DNA of 64,000 bases. It comes from Rhizobacter sp. OV335 (GTDB lineage Bacteria > Pseudomonadota > Gammaproteobacteria > Burkholderiales > Burkholderiaceae_C). Position 1 is the first letter of the stretch; every line of letters begins with the position of its first letter. Shown here piece by piece: positions 18,918-27,445 of this stretch. A program made the position numbers and the translations under genes. The stretch spans positions 1 through 64,000 of the forward strand of contig NZ_FRCQ01000005.1 in NCBI RefSeq assembly GCF_900142965.1, read 5' to 3'. The notes below the pieces were generated by a model. It saw only the letters and a program-made list of their open reading frames with translations, did no database searches and was not told where the DNA came from.

Positions 18918-19277
18918 CATTTCACCTGTACACGTGCACTTTCTTGCACGACGCTGAGCCACCTCGGCAGGGGCCATCGATTTTCCAGATGGCACTATCG
19001 ACAGAGGATATGGCCCGCTGCGCGAAAGCTCACTAGCATTCGCACCCATTCGCTACGCGCCGCCGGATTCACCAGTCCGCAGGCGGCGGGGAACCCGGCC
19101 CATCGGCCTGCATGATTTCCCCGCAATTGAGACGCAAGCTGGCGCCCCCCGGTGGTTGTTCTGTCCCGGGTTTGTCGGCCACCCCGCGGTACCCGATCGC
19201 CGCGCCGTCCCTCGTCGCAGTCCCTCGTTGTTGTGCCTTGCCTCCCCCCTTGTCCGTCAGCGTGCAGAGCCCCCCGC
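18918..19277 (+). promoter_or_regulatory. Long regulatory region upstream of the ThDP-enzyme gene
   Basis: There is no credible gene in these 360 bases. They hold a palindrome (18933-18950), then GATGGC at 18988, TATGGC at 19009 and GCTCAC at 19028. The same ordered elements at nearly the same spacing occur upstream of 22396: GATGGC to TATGGC is 21 bases in both, palindrome to GATGGC is 38 or 39. This points to a shared promoter/operator arrangement. The remaining ~240 bases to the start codon could be a 5' leader. Confidence 0.6.
18933..18950. promoter_or_regulatory. Palindromic operator-like site, copy 1
   Basis: CGTGCA-CTTTCT-TGCACG, a perfect 6+6 inverted repeat. Read on the minus strand its core is TGCA-AGAAAG-TGCA, nearly identical to the site at 22204-22219. 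It is a probable binding site of the LysR protein encoded between the two sites. That assignment is inference. Confidence 0.6.
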
Positions 19278-21161
19278 ATGGAGCACTCCCAGCCCCCCGC
19301 CCCCTCCCTTCCCGAACACGAGTCCGAAGCGTCCGGCACCGGTCGACCGCCGTCTCATCGGCTCGAGCTGACGGCACGCCGCCAGACCGGATCGCAGGCC
19401 GTCATCCAGGCGCTGGTCGACCACGACGTGACGATGTTCTTCCTGTGCAGCGGAGGCGCCTTGATCGCACCGCTGTGCGAGGCGCTCAGCGCACGCGCCG
19501 GGGTGCGTGTCGTGCGCCTGTCGCAGGAGCGGGCGGCGGTGCACGCGGCCGAGGGCTACGCCAAGGCGACCGGGCAGATGGCGGCGGTGCTGGTGTCGGG
19601 CGGCTCCGGCGTGGCGGCGGCCGTGGCGGGGTTGATGAGCTCGATGGCCGATTCGGTGCCGGTGCTGTGCATTGCCGGGCAGGTCGACTCGGCGCTGATC
19701 GGCACCGATGCGTTCCGCGAGTGCGACGCGCTGGGCATCACCCGTTCGGTGACCAAATGGAGCCGGCGCATCGACCTGGCGCACGATGCGGCCGATATCG
19801 TCGAGCGTGCGGTGCAGGTGGCGCGCAACGGACGTTGCGGGCCGGTGCTGCTCGAGATGCCGATCGACGTGCAGCGCACCCAGGTGCCGGTGCGGCGGTT
19901 GGCGACAGCGGCAACAGCGGCAGCAACAGCCGCGGCCAGCAGCCTGCGTGCGGGCCAGGTGCCGAGGTCACCACCGGAGCGGCGGCTCGTCCACTCGGTC
20001 GCGCAGATCCGCGCCGCGCAGCGGCCGTTGCTGTACGCCGGCGGTGGCGTGATCCGCTCCGGCGCCGTCGCCAGCGAGGCGCTGGCCGAGTTCGCGCGGG
20101 TGGCCGATCTGCCGTGCGTGCTGACGATGGCGGCGCTCGGCGCGCTGCCGTCTGCTGATCGGCGCTGCCTCGGCTGCCCGGGCGAGCAGGGCAGTCCGGT
20201 CGCGAACCGGGCGCTGCGGCAGGCCGATCTCCTGATCTGCATCGGCACGCGCCTCGACGAGCGCTCGTGGCCGCGCGACGAAACCCTGCCCTGCGCGCTG
20301 ATCCATGTCGACATCGACCCGACCAGCATCAACAAGATCATTCCGGCCGCGACGCCCTTGGTCGGCGATTGCGGCGAGGTGTTGAAGGGGCTGGGGCAGC
20401 ACTGGCTGCAGAACCCCGGGTTTCACGCCGCGCCCGAAGGCGGCGCGGCCGGCCGGCTGGACGCCTGGTGGCAGATGATCGACGGCTGGCGGCACGAGGC
20501 GGCGCTCGCCGAGGTGTCGCAACAGCAGCCGCAACAGCAGCCCCGGCCCCCGATCGCCGACCAGGTGCTGCGCGCGCTGCGCGCGCCGCTGGCATCGCTC
20601 GACGCGGTCGTGACCGTCGACGACGGTCTGGCGCAGCAGGCCGGTGCACGCCATCTGCAGCACCGGGGCCCCGGCCGCTGGCTGGTGTCGGCGGGTGTCG
20701 GCATGCCGGGCTTCGCGCTGCCGGCGGCGATCGGCGTGCTGGCGGCGCAGCCGCTGCGGCCGGTGGTGTGCCTGAGCGATGCGAACGCCTTGCTGCCGAC
20801 CCTGCACGAACTGCAGTCGGTCTACGACCATGGCTGGCCGTTGAAGCTGATCGTGTTCCCGCCGCCGGTGGCCGACCTGCGGCGCAGTGCCGCGGCCTGC
20901 GCGGCGGCGCCGTCCGTGATGATCCAGCGGCCCGACATCGCGGCGGTGGCGCGTGCCTTCGGCTGGCGCATCCACCGGCTGAAGTCGGCCGCCGCGATCG
21001 AGCGTGCGGTGGCCGACTGCCTGGCCAGCGACGAGCCCTACCTGCTGCAGGTCGACCTGTCGCTGGCCGACGCGTTGCGTGTCGAGCCGGCGAGCGGGCC
21101 GGTGGCCGAGCCTATGACTGAGCTGGTGCAGGCCCGGCCTGCGCTGGCGCGCCAGCGGTGA
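19278..21161 (+). CDS. Acetolactate-synthase-like ThDP-binding protein with degenerate metal site
   Basis: 627 residues from ATG 19278. The order is that of acetolactate synthase: N-terminal Pyr domain, central Rossmann-like domain, C-terminal PP domain. The activating Glu84 (RLSQERAAVHAAEGYAKATG) is kept, as are MADSVPVLCIAGQV and GTDAFRECDALGITR. The central domain has LLYAGGGVIRSG and IGTRLDERSW. The C-terminal GDG...NN motif is eroded: it reads LSDANALL, keeping Asp501, with Pro528-Pro529 where the Asn pair should be. Activity may be altered or lost. A Gln-rich stretch (QQQPQQQPRPP) lies between domains. LysR follows 79 bases later and a FAD 2-hydroxyacid dehydrogenase beyond it. Reaction unknown. 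No good Shine-Dalgarno is visible at this start. Confidence 0.8.
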   Translation: MEHSQPPAPSLPEHESEASGTGRPPSHRLELTARRQTGSQAVIQALVDHDVTMFFLCSGGALIAPLCEALSARAGVRVVRLSQERAAVHAAEGYAKATGQMAAVLVSGGSGVAAAVAGLMSSMADSVPVLCIAGQVDSALIGTDAFRECDALGITRSVTKWSRRIDLAHDAADIVERAVQVARNGRCGPVLLEMPIDVQRTQVPVRRLATAATAAATAAASSLRAGQVPRSPPERRLVHSVAQIRAAQRPLLYAGGGVIRSGAVASEALAEFARVADLPCVLTMAALGALPSADRRCLGCPGEQGSPVANRALRQADLLICIGTRLDERSWPRDETLPCALIHVDIDPTSINKIIPAATPLVGDCGEVLKGLGQHWLQNPGFHAAPEGGAAGRLDAWWQMIDGWRHEAALAEVSQQQPQQQPRPPIADQVLRALRAPLASLDAVVTVDDGLAQQAGARHLQHRGPGRWLVSAGVGMPGFALPAAIGVLAAQPLRPVVCLSDANALLPTLHELQSVYDHGWPLKLIVFPPPVADLRRSAAACAAAPSVMIQRPDIAAVARAFGWRIHRLKSAAAIERAVADCLASDEPYLLQVDLSLADALRVEPASGPVAEPMTELVQARPALARQR

Positions 21162-21240
21162 TGGTCACCACCACGGCCACCACGGCGGGCAGGGCGGGAA
21201 GGGCGGTGCCAAGGCGACCCAGGAGGACGAGAAAATCGAG

Positions 21241-22176
21241 TTGAGACAGCTCCGCTACTTCGTGCGCATCGTGGACATGGGCAGCCTGTCTCGCGCGGCC
21301 GGTGTGCTGCACGTTGCGCAATCCGCCCTCAGCCATCAGGTGGCCGCACTGGAAGACGAGTTCAAGAGCCTGCTGCTCAACCGCAGCTCGCGCGGCGTGT
21401 CGCCCACCGAGTGCGGACTGCACCTGTACCGCTATGCGCAGGCGATCCTGAAGCATGCCGACGATGCGCACGATGCGGTCACCAGCTGCTCGACCGAGCC
21501 GACCGGGCACGTCGGCATCGGCATGCCGCTGTGCATGGTCGCGCCGCTCGGCCTGGCCATCTTCAACGAGGTCCGCACGCGCTATCCGGCGATCCGGCTG
21601 CAGGTCTACGAGGAGTTGAGCGGCACGGTGCTCGAATGGGTCAAGAGCGGCCGGCTGATGCTGGGCATCGCGTTCGACGACGGCAACCTCGAAGGGCTCG
21701 ACATGGTGCGCGTGATGGAGGAGCGCCTGTTCCTCGTCGTGAACCCGAAGTCGCGGCTGGCGCGGCGCAAGGTCATCACGCTGCGTGAGCTGCAGGGCAT
21801 CGAGCTGGTGCTGCCGGGGCTGGAGCAGGGCGTTCGCCACCGTGTCGAGCGCGTGATGATGCGCGAGGGCCTGTCGCCGCCGACCGTCATCGCCGAGATG
21901 AACTCGCTGACGCTGCTCAAGCAGGCGGTCACGACCAACCTCGCCGCGACCATCCTGTCGTGGCCCAGCATCGAGGTCGAGGTGCAGCAGAAGAAGCTCG
22001 CGGTGATCGAGATCACGCGGCCGTCGATCACGCGCACGGTGTCGGTGTGCGCCACCACCGTCGTCAAGCAGACGCGTGCCGCTGAATGCGTGCTGGCGGC
22101 GGCCACCACCGCGATTCGCCATGCGGTGCGCAATGCGTCGTGGCGCGGCGTGCGCCTGCTGAGCGCTGGCGCATGA
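21241..22176 (+). CDS. LysR-family transcriptional regulator (Nac/Cbl-like subgroup)
   Basis: 311 residues from TTG 21241. The N-terminal winged HTH has RQLRYFVRIVDMGSLSRAAG and VAQSALSHQVAALEDE. A LysR substrate domain follows (HVGIGMPLCM, LMLGIAFDD). The usual start for this subgroup is M-(E/D)-L-R-Q-L-R-Y-F. The codons just before the TTG are ATC-GAG, giving (I)ELRQLRYFV, and GGAGG lies 8 bases before that ATC but 14 before the TTG, so initiation at ATC 21235 is plausible. It sits between two units sharing a palindrome and probably controls both. The inducer is unknown, perhaps a 2-hydroxy or 2-keto acid given its neighbours. Confidence 0.9.
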   Translation: MRQLRYFVRIVDMGSLSRAAGVLHVAQSALSHQVAALEDEFKSLLLNRSSRGVSPTECGLHLYRYAQAILKHADDAHDAVTSCSTEPTGHVGIGMPLCMVAPLGLAIFNEVRTRYPAIRLQVYEELSGTVLEWVKSGRLMLGIAFDDGNLEGLDMVRVMEERLFLVVNPKSRLARRKVITLRELQGIELVLPGLEQGVRHRVERVMMREGLSPPTVIAEMNSLTLLKQAVTTNLAATILSWPSIEVEVQQKKLAVIEITRPSITRTVSVCATTVVKQTRAAECVLAAATTAIRHAVRNASWRGVRLLSAGA

Positions 22177-22395
22177 CTTCAGCCGGGCGAACACGCCGCG
22201 TGACTGCAAGAAATTGCAGCCTCGCGGCACCGATCGCCGAAGGGGATCGCTGCAGCAGATGGCGCGTTCTCGAAAAGCTATGGCGTGGCCGGCGCGCTCA
22301 CGATGATTCGTCGCTAGCCTTCCCTTCTGCCGAGCGCCGGCCAACAGGCGTCGTGTTTCACCGCTGTCTCACTTGCCGTCTCAGAGAGGACCACC
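22177..22395 (+). promoter_or_regulatory. Regulatory region upstream of the FAD dehydrogenase
   Basis: This 219-base region has no gene. It contains the second palindrome (22204-22219), GATGGC at 22258, TATGGC at 22279 and GCTCAC at 22296, paralleling the region before 19278. A Shine-Dalgarno-like AGAGAGGA precedes the ATG at 22396. Confidence 0.6.
22204..22219. promoter_or_regulatory. Palindromic operator-like site, copy 2
   Basis: CTGCAA-GAAA-TTGCAG, a perfect 6+6 inverted repeat whose core TGCA-AGAAAT-TGCA differs by one base from the core of the site at 18933-18950 read on the minus strand. It starts 27 bases after the lysR stop and lies 176 bases before the dehydrogenase start. Confidence 0.6.
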
Positions 22396-23835
22396 ATGAT
22401 CGATCTTGCCACTGCCGCTGCCGCCTTCGCGGCCCCGCCCGCCACCGCCTTGACGGGCGCGCCGATGGCGCTGCTCGATGCGCTGCGCCATCGCTTCAGC
22501 CTGCGCTTCAAGCTCGGCCGTGCGATGCGCGAGCAGCACGGCTGCGAGGGAGCGTCGTCCGACACGACGGCGCCTGACGGCGTCGTGTTCGCCCACACGA
22601 CCGAGGAGGTGGCCGAGGTCGTGCGGCTGTGCGCGCAGCACCGCGTCGCGGTGACCGCGTTCGGCGTGTTTTCGTCGCTCGAACGCCATGTGCTGGGCCA
22701 TGCGGGCGGGATCTCGATCGACCTGTCCGAGATGGACGAGGTGCTGACGATCAATGCGCAGGACCTGACCGCGACGGTGCAGGCCGGCGTCACCCGTTCG
22801 CAACTGAACGCCGAGGTGAAGGACACCGGGCTGTTCTTCCCGATCGACCCGGGCTCGAAGGCCTCGCTCGGCGGGATGGCCGCGACGCGCGCCGGTGGCA
22901 CGAGCGCGGTGCGCTACGGCACGATGCGCGAGAACGTGATGGCGCTCACCGTGGTCACGGCCGAGGGCAAGATCATCCGCACCGCGCGCCGGGCCAAGAA
23001 GTCGTCCGCCGGCTACGACCTGACGCGCATCTTCGTCGGCAGCGAAGGCACGCTGGGCATCATCACCGAGGTGACGGTGCGGCTGTACCCGAGGCCCGAG
23101 GCGATCGCGACGGCGGTGTGCACCTTTGCCGATGCACGCAGCGCGGTCGACACGGTGATCCAGACCATCCAGACCGGCGTGCTGGTGGCGCGCGCCGAGT
23201 TCATGGATGCGCTGGCGCTGCGCGCCGTCAACCTGCACACCGACACGACATTCAAGGAGCGGCCCACGCTGTTCCTCGAGTTCCACGGCACGCCGGCCGG
23301 CGTGGCCGAGCAGGCCGAGATCGTGCACGACATCGCGCGCGAGCACGGTGCCGACGACTACGACTGGGCCGACCAGCCCGAAGACCGCACGCGGCTGTGG
23401 AGCGCGCGCCACACCGCGTTCAACGCCTGTGAGCTGCTGCGCCCCGGCTGGCGCACCTTCACGACCGATGCCTGCGTGCCCTTGTCGCGGCTGGCGCAGT
23501 GCATCGAGGAGACCATCGAAGACACGCGACGGTCGTCGCTGCTGTGCCCGCTGTTCGGCCACGTCGGCGACGGGCACCTGCTGTGCATCCTGATTGCCGA
23601 CCCCGACAACCCGGACGAGATGGCCGAGGCCGAGCGCCTGAACCAGCGGATGATGAGCCGCGCGATGCGCATGGAAGGAACCTGCACCGCCGAGCACGGC
23701 ATCGGGGCGCAGAAGGTGGTGTTGCTGACGGAGGAGTTCGATGCCAATGCGGTGCACCTGATGCGGCAGCTGAAGCGGGCGTGGGATCCGTTGAACATCC
23801 TGAACCCGGGGAAGGTGATCGCGATTCCGGAGTGA
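22396..23835 (+). CDS. FAD-linked D-2-hydroxyacid (D-lactate-type) dehydrogenase
   Basis: 479 residues. The PCMH-type FAD-binding domain (DGVVFAHTTEEVAEVVRLC, PGSKASLGGMAATRAGGTSA, FVGSEGTLGIITEVT) is followed by the FAD-oxidase C domain ending with GTCTAEHGIGAQK and LNPGKVIAIPE. Family members oxidise D-lactate, D-2-hydroxyglutarate or glycolate and pass electrons to quinone or cytochrome. The short motif FGVFSSLERH stands where many homologues have G-x-G-T-S-L-E-G, and the first of these Gly residues differ, so FAD docking may vary slightly. It follows a palindrome shared with the ThDP-protein unit, suggesting joint control by the LysR. Confidence 0.9.
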   Translation: MIDLATAAAAFAAPPATALTGAPMALLDALRHRFSLRFKLGRAMREQHGCEGASSDTTAPDGVVFAHTTEEVAEVVRLCAQHRVAVTAFGVFSSLERHVLGHAGGISIDLSEMDEVLTINAQDLTATVQAGVTRSQLNAEVKDTGLFFPIDPGSKASLGGMAATRAGGTSAVRYGTMRENVMALTVVTAEGKIIRTARRAKKSSAGYDLTRIFVGSEGTLGIITEVTVRLYPRPEAIATAVCTFADARSAVDTVIQTIQTGVLVARAEFMDALALRAVNLHTDTTFKERPTLFLEFHGTPAGVAEQAEIVHDIAREHGADDYDWADQPEDRTRLWSARHTAFNACELLRPGWRTFTTDACVPLSRLAQCIEETIEDTRRSSLLCPLFGHVGDGHLLCILIADPDNPDEMAEAERLNQRMMSRAMRMEGTCTAEHGIGAQKVVLLTEEFDANAVHLMRQLKRAWDPLNILNPGKVIAIPE

Positions 23836-23863
23836 TCTGCGGTGGCGCCCATGCCCGCCGTGA

Positions 23864-26500
23864 TCAAGTGATCGCGTCCAGCAGCTCGCTCTCGATCTCG
23901 ATCTGTGCCCGGTTCTGCTGCAGCGCCGACCCGTCGATCAGGAACGTGTCTTCGACCCGCTCGCCGAGCGTCGTGATCTTCGCGAGCTGAAGGTTGATGT
24001 GGTGCCGGGCCAGCACCCGCGAGATCGCGTACAGCAGGCCGGAGCGGTCGCTGGTCGACACCGACAGCAGCCAGCGCTGGCCGCGTTCATCGGGCCGCAA
24101 CAGCACCCGCGGCGTGATCGGGAACGACTTCACGCGGCGCGAGAGCCGGCCGCGGCTCGGCTCGGGCAGCGGGCCGTCGGCCTTCAGCGCCAGCGTGGCC
24201 TGGTTCTCCACCAGCGAGATCAGGTCGCGGTAGTGATGCTCCATCTGCGGGCTGATCACCTGGAAGGTGTCCAGCGCATAGCCGGCGCGCGTCGTGTGGA
24301 TCTTCGCGTCCAGGATGTTGAAGCCCGCACCGTCGAAATACCCGCAGATGCGCGCGAACAGGTCCGGGCGGTCGGGCGCGTACACCAGCACCTGCAGCCC
24401 TTCGCCCACCGATGACAGCCGCGCCCGCACGATCGGCTCGGTGCTGGTGACGTGGCGGAACAGCGAGCGCGCGTGCCAGGCGATGTCGCCGGCATCGTGC
24501 CGCGCGAAGTAGCTCAGCTCCAGCGTCTTCCACAGCGGCACCTCGGTGCCCGGCAACAGCGAATACAGGTTCAGCGTGTGCCGCGCATCCTGCCGGCGCG
24601 CCTCGATCTCGGCGTCCACGTTCGGCCGGGCACCGCCCAGCGCGCGCAGCGTCAGCCGGTACAGGTCTTCGAGCAGCTTGCCCTTCCAGGCATTCCACAC
24701 CTTCGGGCTGGTGCCGCGGATGTCGGCCACCGTCAGCAGGTACAGCGCGGTCAGCCGGCGCTCGGTGCCGACCAGCCGCGCGAAGTTCTCGATCACCTCG
24801 GGGTCGCTCAAGTCCTCTTTCTGGGCGATGCGCGACATCGTCAGGTGGCCCTTGACCAGGAACTCGGCCAGCACGGTGTCGTCCTTGTCGAGTCCGTGGT
24901 CGCGGCAGAAACGCCGCACCTCCGAGGCTCCCAGGTCGGAGTGGTCGCCGCCGCGGCCCTTGGCCACGTCATGGAACAGCGCGGCGATGTACAACACGTA
25001 CGGCCGGTCCCAGGTGGACGCGAGCTGCGAGCAGAACGGGTACTCGTGCGCATGCTCCGGGATGAAGAAGCGCCGCACGTTGCGCAGCACCATCAGGATG
25101 TGCTGGTCCACCGTGTAGACGTGGAACAGGTCGTGCTGCATCTGCCCGACGATGCGCCGGAACACCCACAGGTAGCGGCCCAGCACGCTGGTCTGGTTCA
25201 TCAGCCGGAAGGCATGCGTCTGGCCTTCGGGCTGGCGCAGGATCTGCATGAACGTTGCGCGGTTCGCCGGATCGCGCCGGAAATCGCCGTCCATCACCTC
25301 GCGGGCGTTGTACAGCGCCCGCAACGTGCGCGCCGACAGCCCCTTGATGCCGGGCGTCTGCTGGTAGACCAGGAAGGTCTCGAGGATGGTGTGCGGCTCG
25401 CGCTCGTACAGGTCGTCGCTCGCCACCTCGAGCATGCCGGCGCGGTCGAGAAAATGCGGGTTGATCGGGCGCATCGGCGCGTCTTGCGAGCCGTTGATGC
25501 GCTCCTCGATGTTCAGCACCAGGATCTGGTTCAGCTGCGTCACCGCCTTGGCCGCCCAGTAGTAGCGGTGCATCAGCTGCTCCGAGGCGCGGCGCGCGGG
25601 CGTCGTCTCGTAGCCGAAGCTCTCGGCCACCGCGGTCTGCAGGTCGAACACCAGCCGGTCCTCGCGGCGGCCGGCCACCATGTGCAGCCGGGCGCGGATC
25701 AGCCGCAGCAGGCCTTCGTTGCGCTGCAGCTGCTTCACCTCGAACGGCGTGATCAGCCCCTTCGCGGCCAGCTCGGTCCAGGTGCGGCCCAGGCCCGCCG
25801 CGCGCGCGATCCAGACCACCATCTGCAGGTCGCGCAGGCCGCCGGGGCTTTCCTTGCAGTTGGGTTCCAGCGAGTAGGGCGTGTCCTCGTACTTCTGGTG
25901 GCGCTGGCGCATCTCGAGCGTCTTCGCGCGCAGGAAGGCCTTCGGGTCCATCGCGGCGGCATTGGCGCGCCGGAAGGCGTTGAACACCCGCTTGGAGCCG
26001 CACAGGTAGCGCGATTCGAGCAGCGCGGTCTGCACCGTCACGTCGCCATGCGCCTCGGCGACGCATTCGTCGACGGTGCGCACGCTGGAGCCGATCTCGA
26101 GCCCCAGGTCCCAGCAGGCGGTGATGAAGCCCTCGACCGACGACTTCAGCGCGTCGTTGTCGGAACCCGGCGCGCCGATGCGGGCGTTGTGCAGCGCATC
26201 ACCGGGCGGCAGCAGCACCAGCACGTCGACGTCGGAATGCGGGTACAGCTCGGCGCGCCCGTAGCCGCCGACCGCCAGTAGCGCGGCACCGGGCGGCATC
26301 ATCGCGTGCTGCCACAGGCCGAGCAGCGTCTGGTCGACGTGGCGGGCCAGCGCACGCACCAGCCGGGTCGCGGCCGGCGCGGTGGCGCGCGACTCGCGGA
26401 AGTGCGTCATCAGCGCGGCCTTGCCCTCGCGGAAGCGGCTGCGCTGCTCCGCCAGGCTGCGCGCGGCAGCGGGCGCCGGTGTGTCCACCGTCATCGCCAT
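23864..26500 (-). CDS. glnD: Bifunctional PII uridylyltransferase/uridylyl-removing enzyme
   Basis: 878 residues. GlnD senses glutamine and modifies PII, controlling nitrogen metabolism. The nucleotidyltransferase domain has [20 protein letters not shown] (about residues 75-95). The GlnD linker has [18 protein letters not shown]. The HD domain has [15 protein letters not shown]. Two C-terminal ACT domains follow ([20 protein letters not shown] and [20 protein letters not shown]). The start is set at ATG 26500 ([10 protein letters not shown]), 11 bases after the map stop; the ATG at 26494 is an alternative. It is probably co-transcribed with map, a common order in proteobacteria. Confidence 0.96.
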   Translation of the reverse strand: MAMTVDTPAPAAARSLAEQRSRFREGKAALMTHFRESRATAPAATRLVRALARHVDQTLLGLWQHAMMPPGAALLAVGGYGRAELYPHSDVDVLVLLPPGDALHNARIGAPGSDNDALKSSVEGFITACWDLGLEIGSSVRTVDECVAEAHGDVTVQTALLESRYLCGSKRVFNAFRRANAAAMDPKAFLRAKTLEMRQRHQKYEDTPYSLEPNCKESPGGLRDLQMVVWIARAAGLGRTWTELAAKGLITPFEVKQLQRNEGLLRLIRARLHMVAGRREDRLVFDLQTAVAESFGYETTPARRASEQLMHRYYWAAKAVTQLNQILVLNIEERINGSQDAPMRPINPHFLDRAGMLEVASDDLYEREPHTILETFLVYQQTPGIKGLSARTLRALYNAREVMDGDFRRDPANRATFMQILRQPEGQTHAFRLMNQTSVLGRYLWVFRRIVGQMQHDLFHVYTVDQHILMVLRNVRRFFIPEHAHEYPFCSQLASTWDRPYVLYIAALFHDVAKGRGGDHSDLGASEVRRFCRDHGLDKDDTVLAEFLVKGHLTMSRIAQKEDLSDPEVIENFARLVGTERRLTALYLLTVADIRGTSPKVWNAWKGKLLEDLYRLTLRALGGARPNVDAEIEARRQDARHTLNLYSLLPGTEVPLWKTLELSYFARHDAGDIAWHARSLFRHVTSTEPIVRARLSSVGEGLQVLVYAPDRPDLFARICGYFDGAGFNILDAKIHTTRAGYALDTFQVISPQMEHHYRDLISLVENQATLALKADGPLPEPSRGRLSRRVKSFPITPRVLLRPDERGQRWLLSVSTSDRSGLLYAISRVLARHHINLQLAKITTLGERVEDTFLIDGSALQQNRAQIEIESELLDAIT

Positions 26501-26511
26501 CGAGGCCACCG

Positions 26512-27348
26512 TCAGGCGGCGGTGGTCGCAGATGAGGTCGCGGCCACCGCGGTGACGAAGGCCGGCGGCGGCGGGCTGCCCGCCGACAGCGTCAGCACCT
26601 CGTAGCCGGTCTCGGTGACCAGGATCGTGTGCTCCCACTGGGCCGACAGCGAGCGGTCTTTCGTGACGATGGTCCAGCCGTCGCCGGCCTCGCGGATGTC
26701 GCGCCGGCCGGCGTTGATCATCGGCTCGATCGTGAACACCATGCCCGGCACCAACTCCTCGAGCGTGCCCGGGCGGCCGTAGTGCAGCACCTGGGGTTCT
26801 TCATGGAACTTGCGGCCGATGCCGTGCCCGCAGAACTCGCGCACGATCGAGAAGCCGGCGTTCTCGGCGAAGGTCTGGATCGAGTGGCCAATGTCGCCCA
26901 GGTGGATGCCCGGCTTCACCTTGACGATGCCCTTCCACATGGCGTCGTACGTCATCTGGCACAGCCGGTTCGCGGCGATCGAGCCGTGGCCGACGACGAA
27001 CATCCGGCTGGTGTCGCCGTGCCAGCCGTCCTTGATGACGGTGACGTCGATGTTGACGATGTCGCCCGCCTTCAGCGGCCGGTCGTTCGGGATGCCGTGG
27101 CAGACTTGGTGGTTGATCGAGGTGCAGATCGATTTCGGGTAGGGCGTGTAGCCCGGTGGCGCGTAGTTCAGCGGGGCCGGAATGCCTTGCTGGACGTCCA
27201 CGATGTGGTCGTGCGCCAGCTTGTCGAGCTGCTCGGTGGTGATGCCCGGCTTCACGTGCGGCGTGAGCATGTCCAGCACTTCGGAGGCGAGCCGCCCGGC
27301 GATGCGCATGCCTGCGACATCCTCGGCGGTTTTGATCGTGATCGTCAT
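26512..27348 (-). CDS. map: Methionine aminopeptidase type I
   Basis: 278 residues. It removes the N-terminal Met from nascent proteins. The metal ligands are seen in [20 protein letters not shown] (two Asp), [14 protein letters not shown] (His), FTIEPMIN (Glu) and QWEHTILVT (Glu). The substrate His is in NHQVCHGIP. The C-terminal tail after EVLTLSAG is about 20 residues of Pro/Ala/Thr and is likely disordered. glnD follows 11 bases later on the same strand; purL is divergent 97 bases away. Confidence 0.96.
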   Translation of the reverse strand: MTITIKTAEDVAGMRIAGRLASEVLDMLTPHVKPGITTEQLDKLAHDHIVDVQQGIPAPLNYAPPGYTPYPKSICTSINHQVCHGIPNDRPLKAGDIVNIDVTVIKDGWHGDTSRMFVVGHGSIAANRLCQMTYDAMWKGIVKVKPGIHLGDIGHSIQTFAENAGFSIVREFCGHGIGRKFHEEPQVLHYGRPGTLEELVPGMVFTIEPMINAGRRDIREAGDGWTIVTKDRSLSAQWEHTILVTETGYEVLTLSAGSPPPPAFVTAVAATSSATTAA

Positions 27349-27445
27349 GGGGCGGAATTATTGCACCGACCCCCGTAAAATCCCGGGTTTCCACCGGCAG
27401 TCCCTGAACACGACCCGGTCTCCAGAACCCGAAGCTGGCCCCAAC

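Noticed and set aside
18988-19014. Sigma-54 promoter suggested by TGGCAC
   Set aside because: No TTGCA at the required spacing follows, and the second copy of the region reads TGGCGC without a match.
19152-19277. N-terminal extension of the ThDP protein
   Set aside because: The extra Arg/Ser/Pro-rich residues have no family match, and the stretch lies in the regulatory region; ATG 19278 is preferred.
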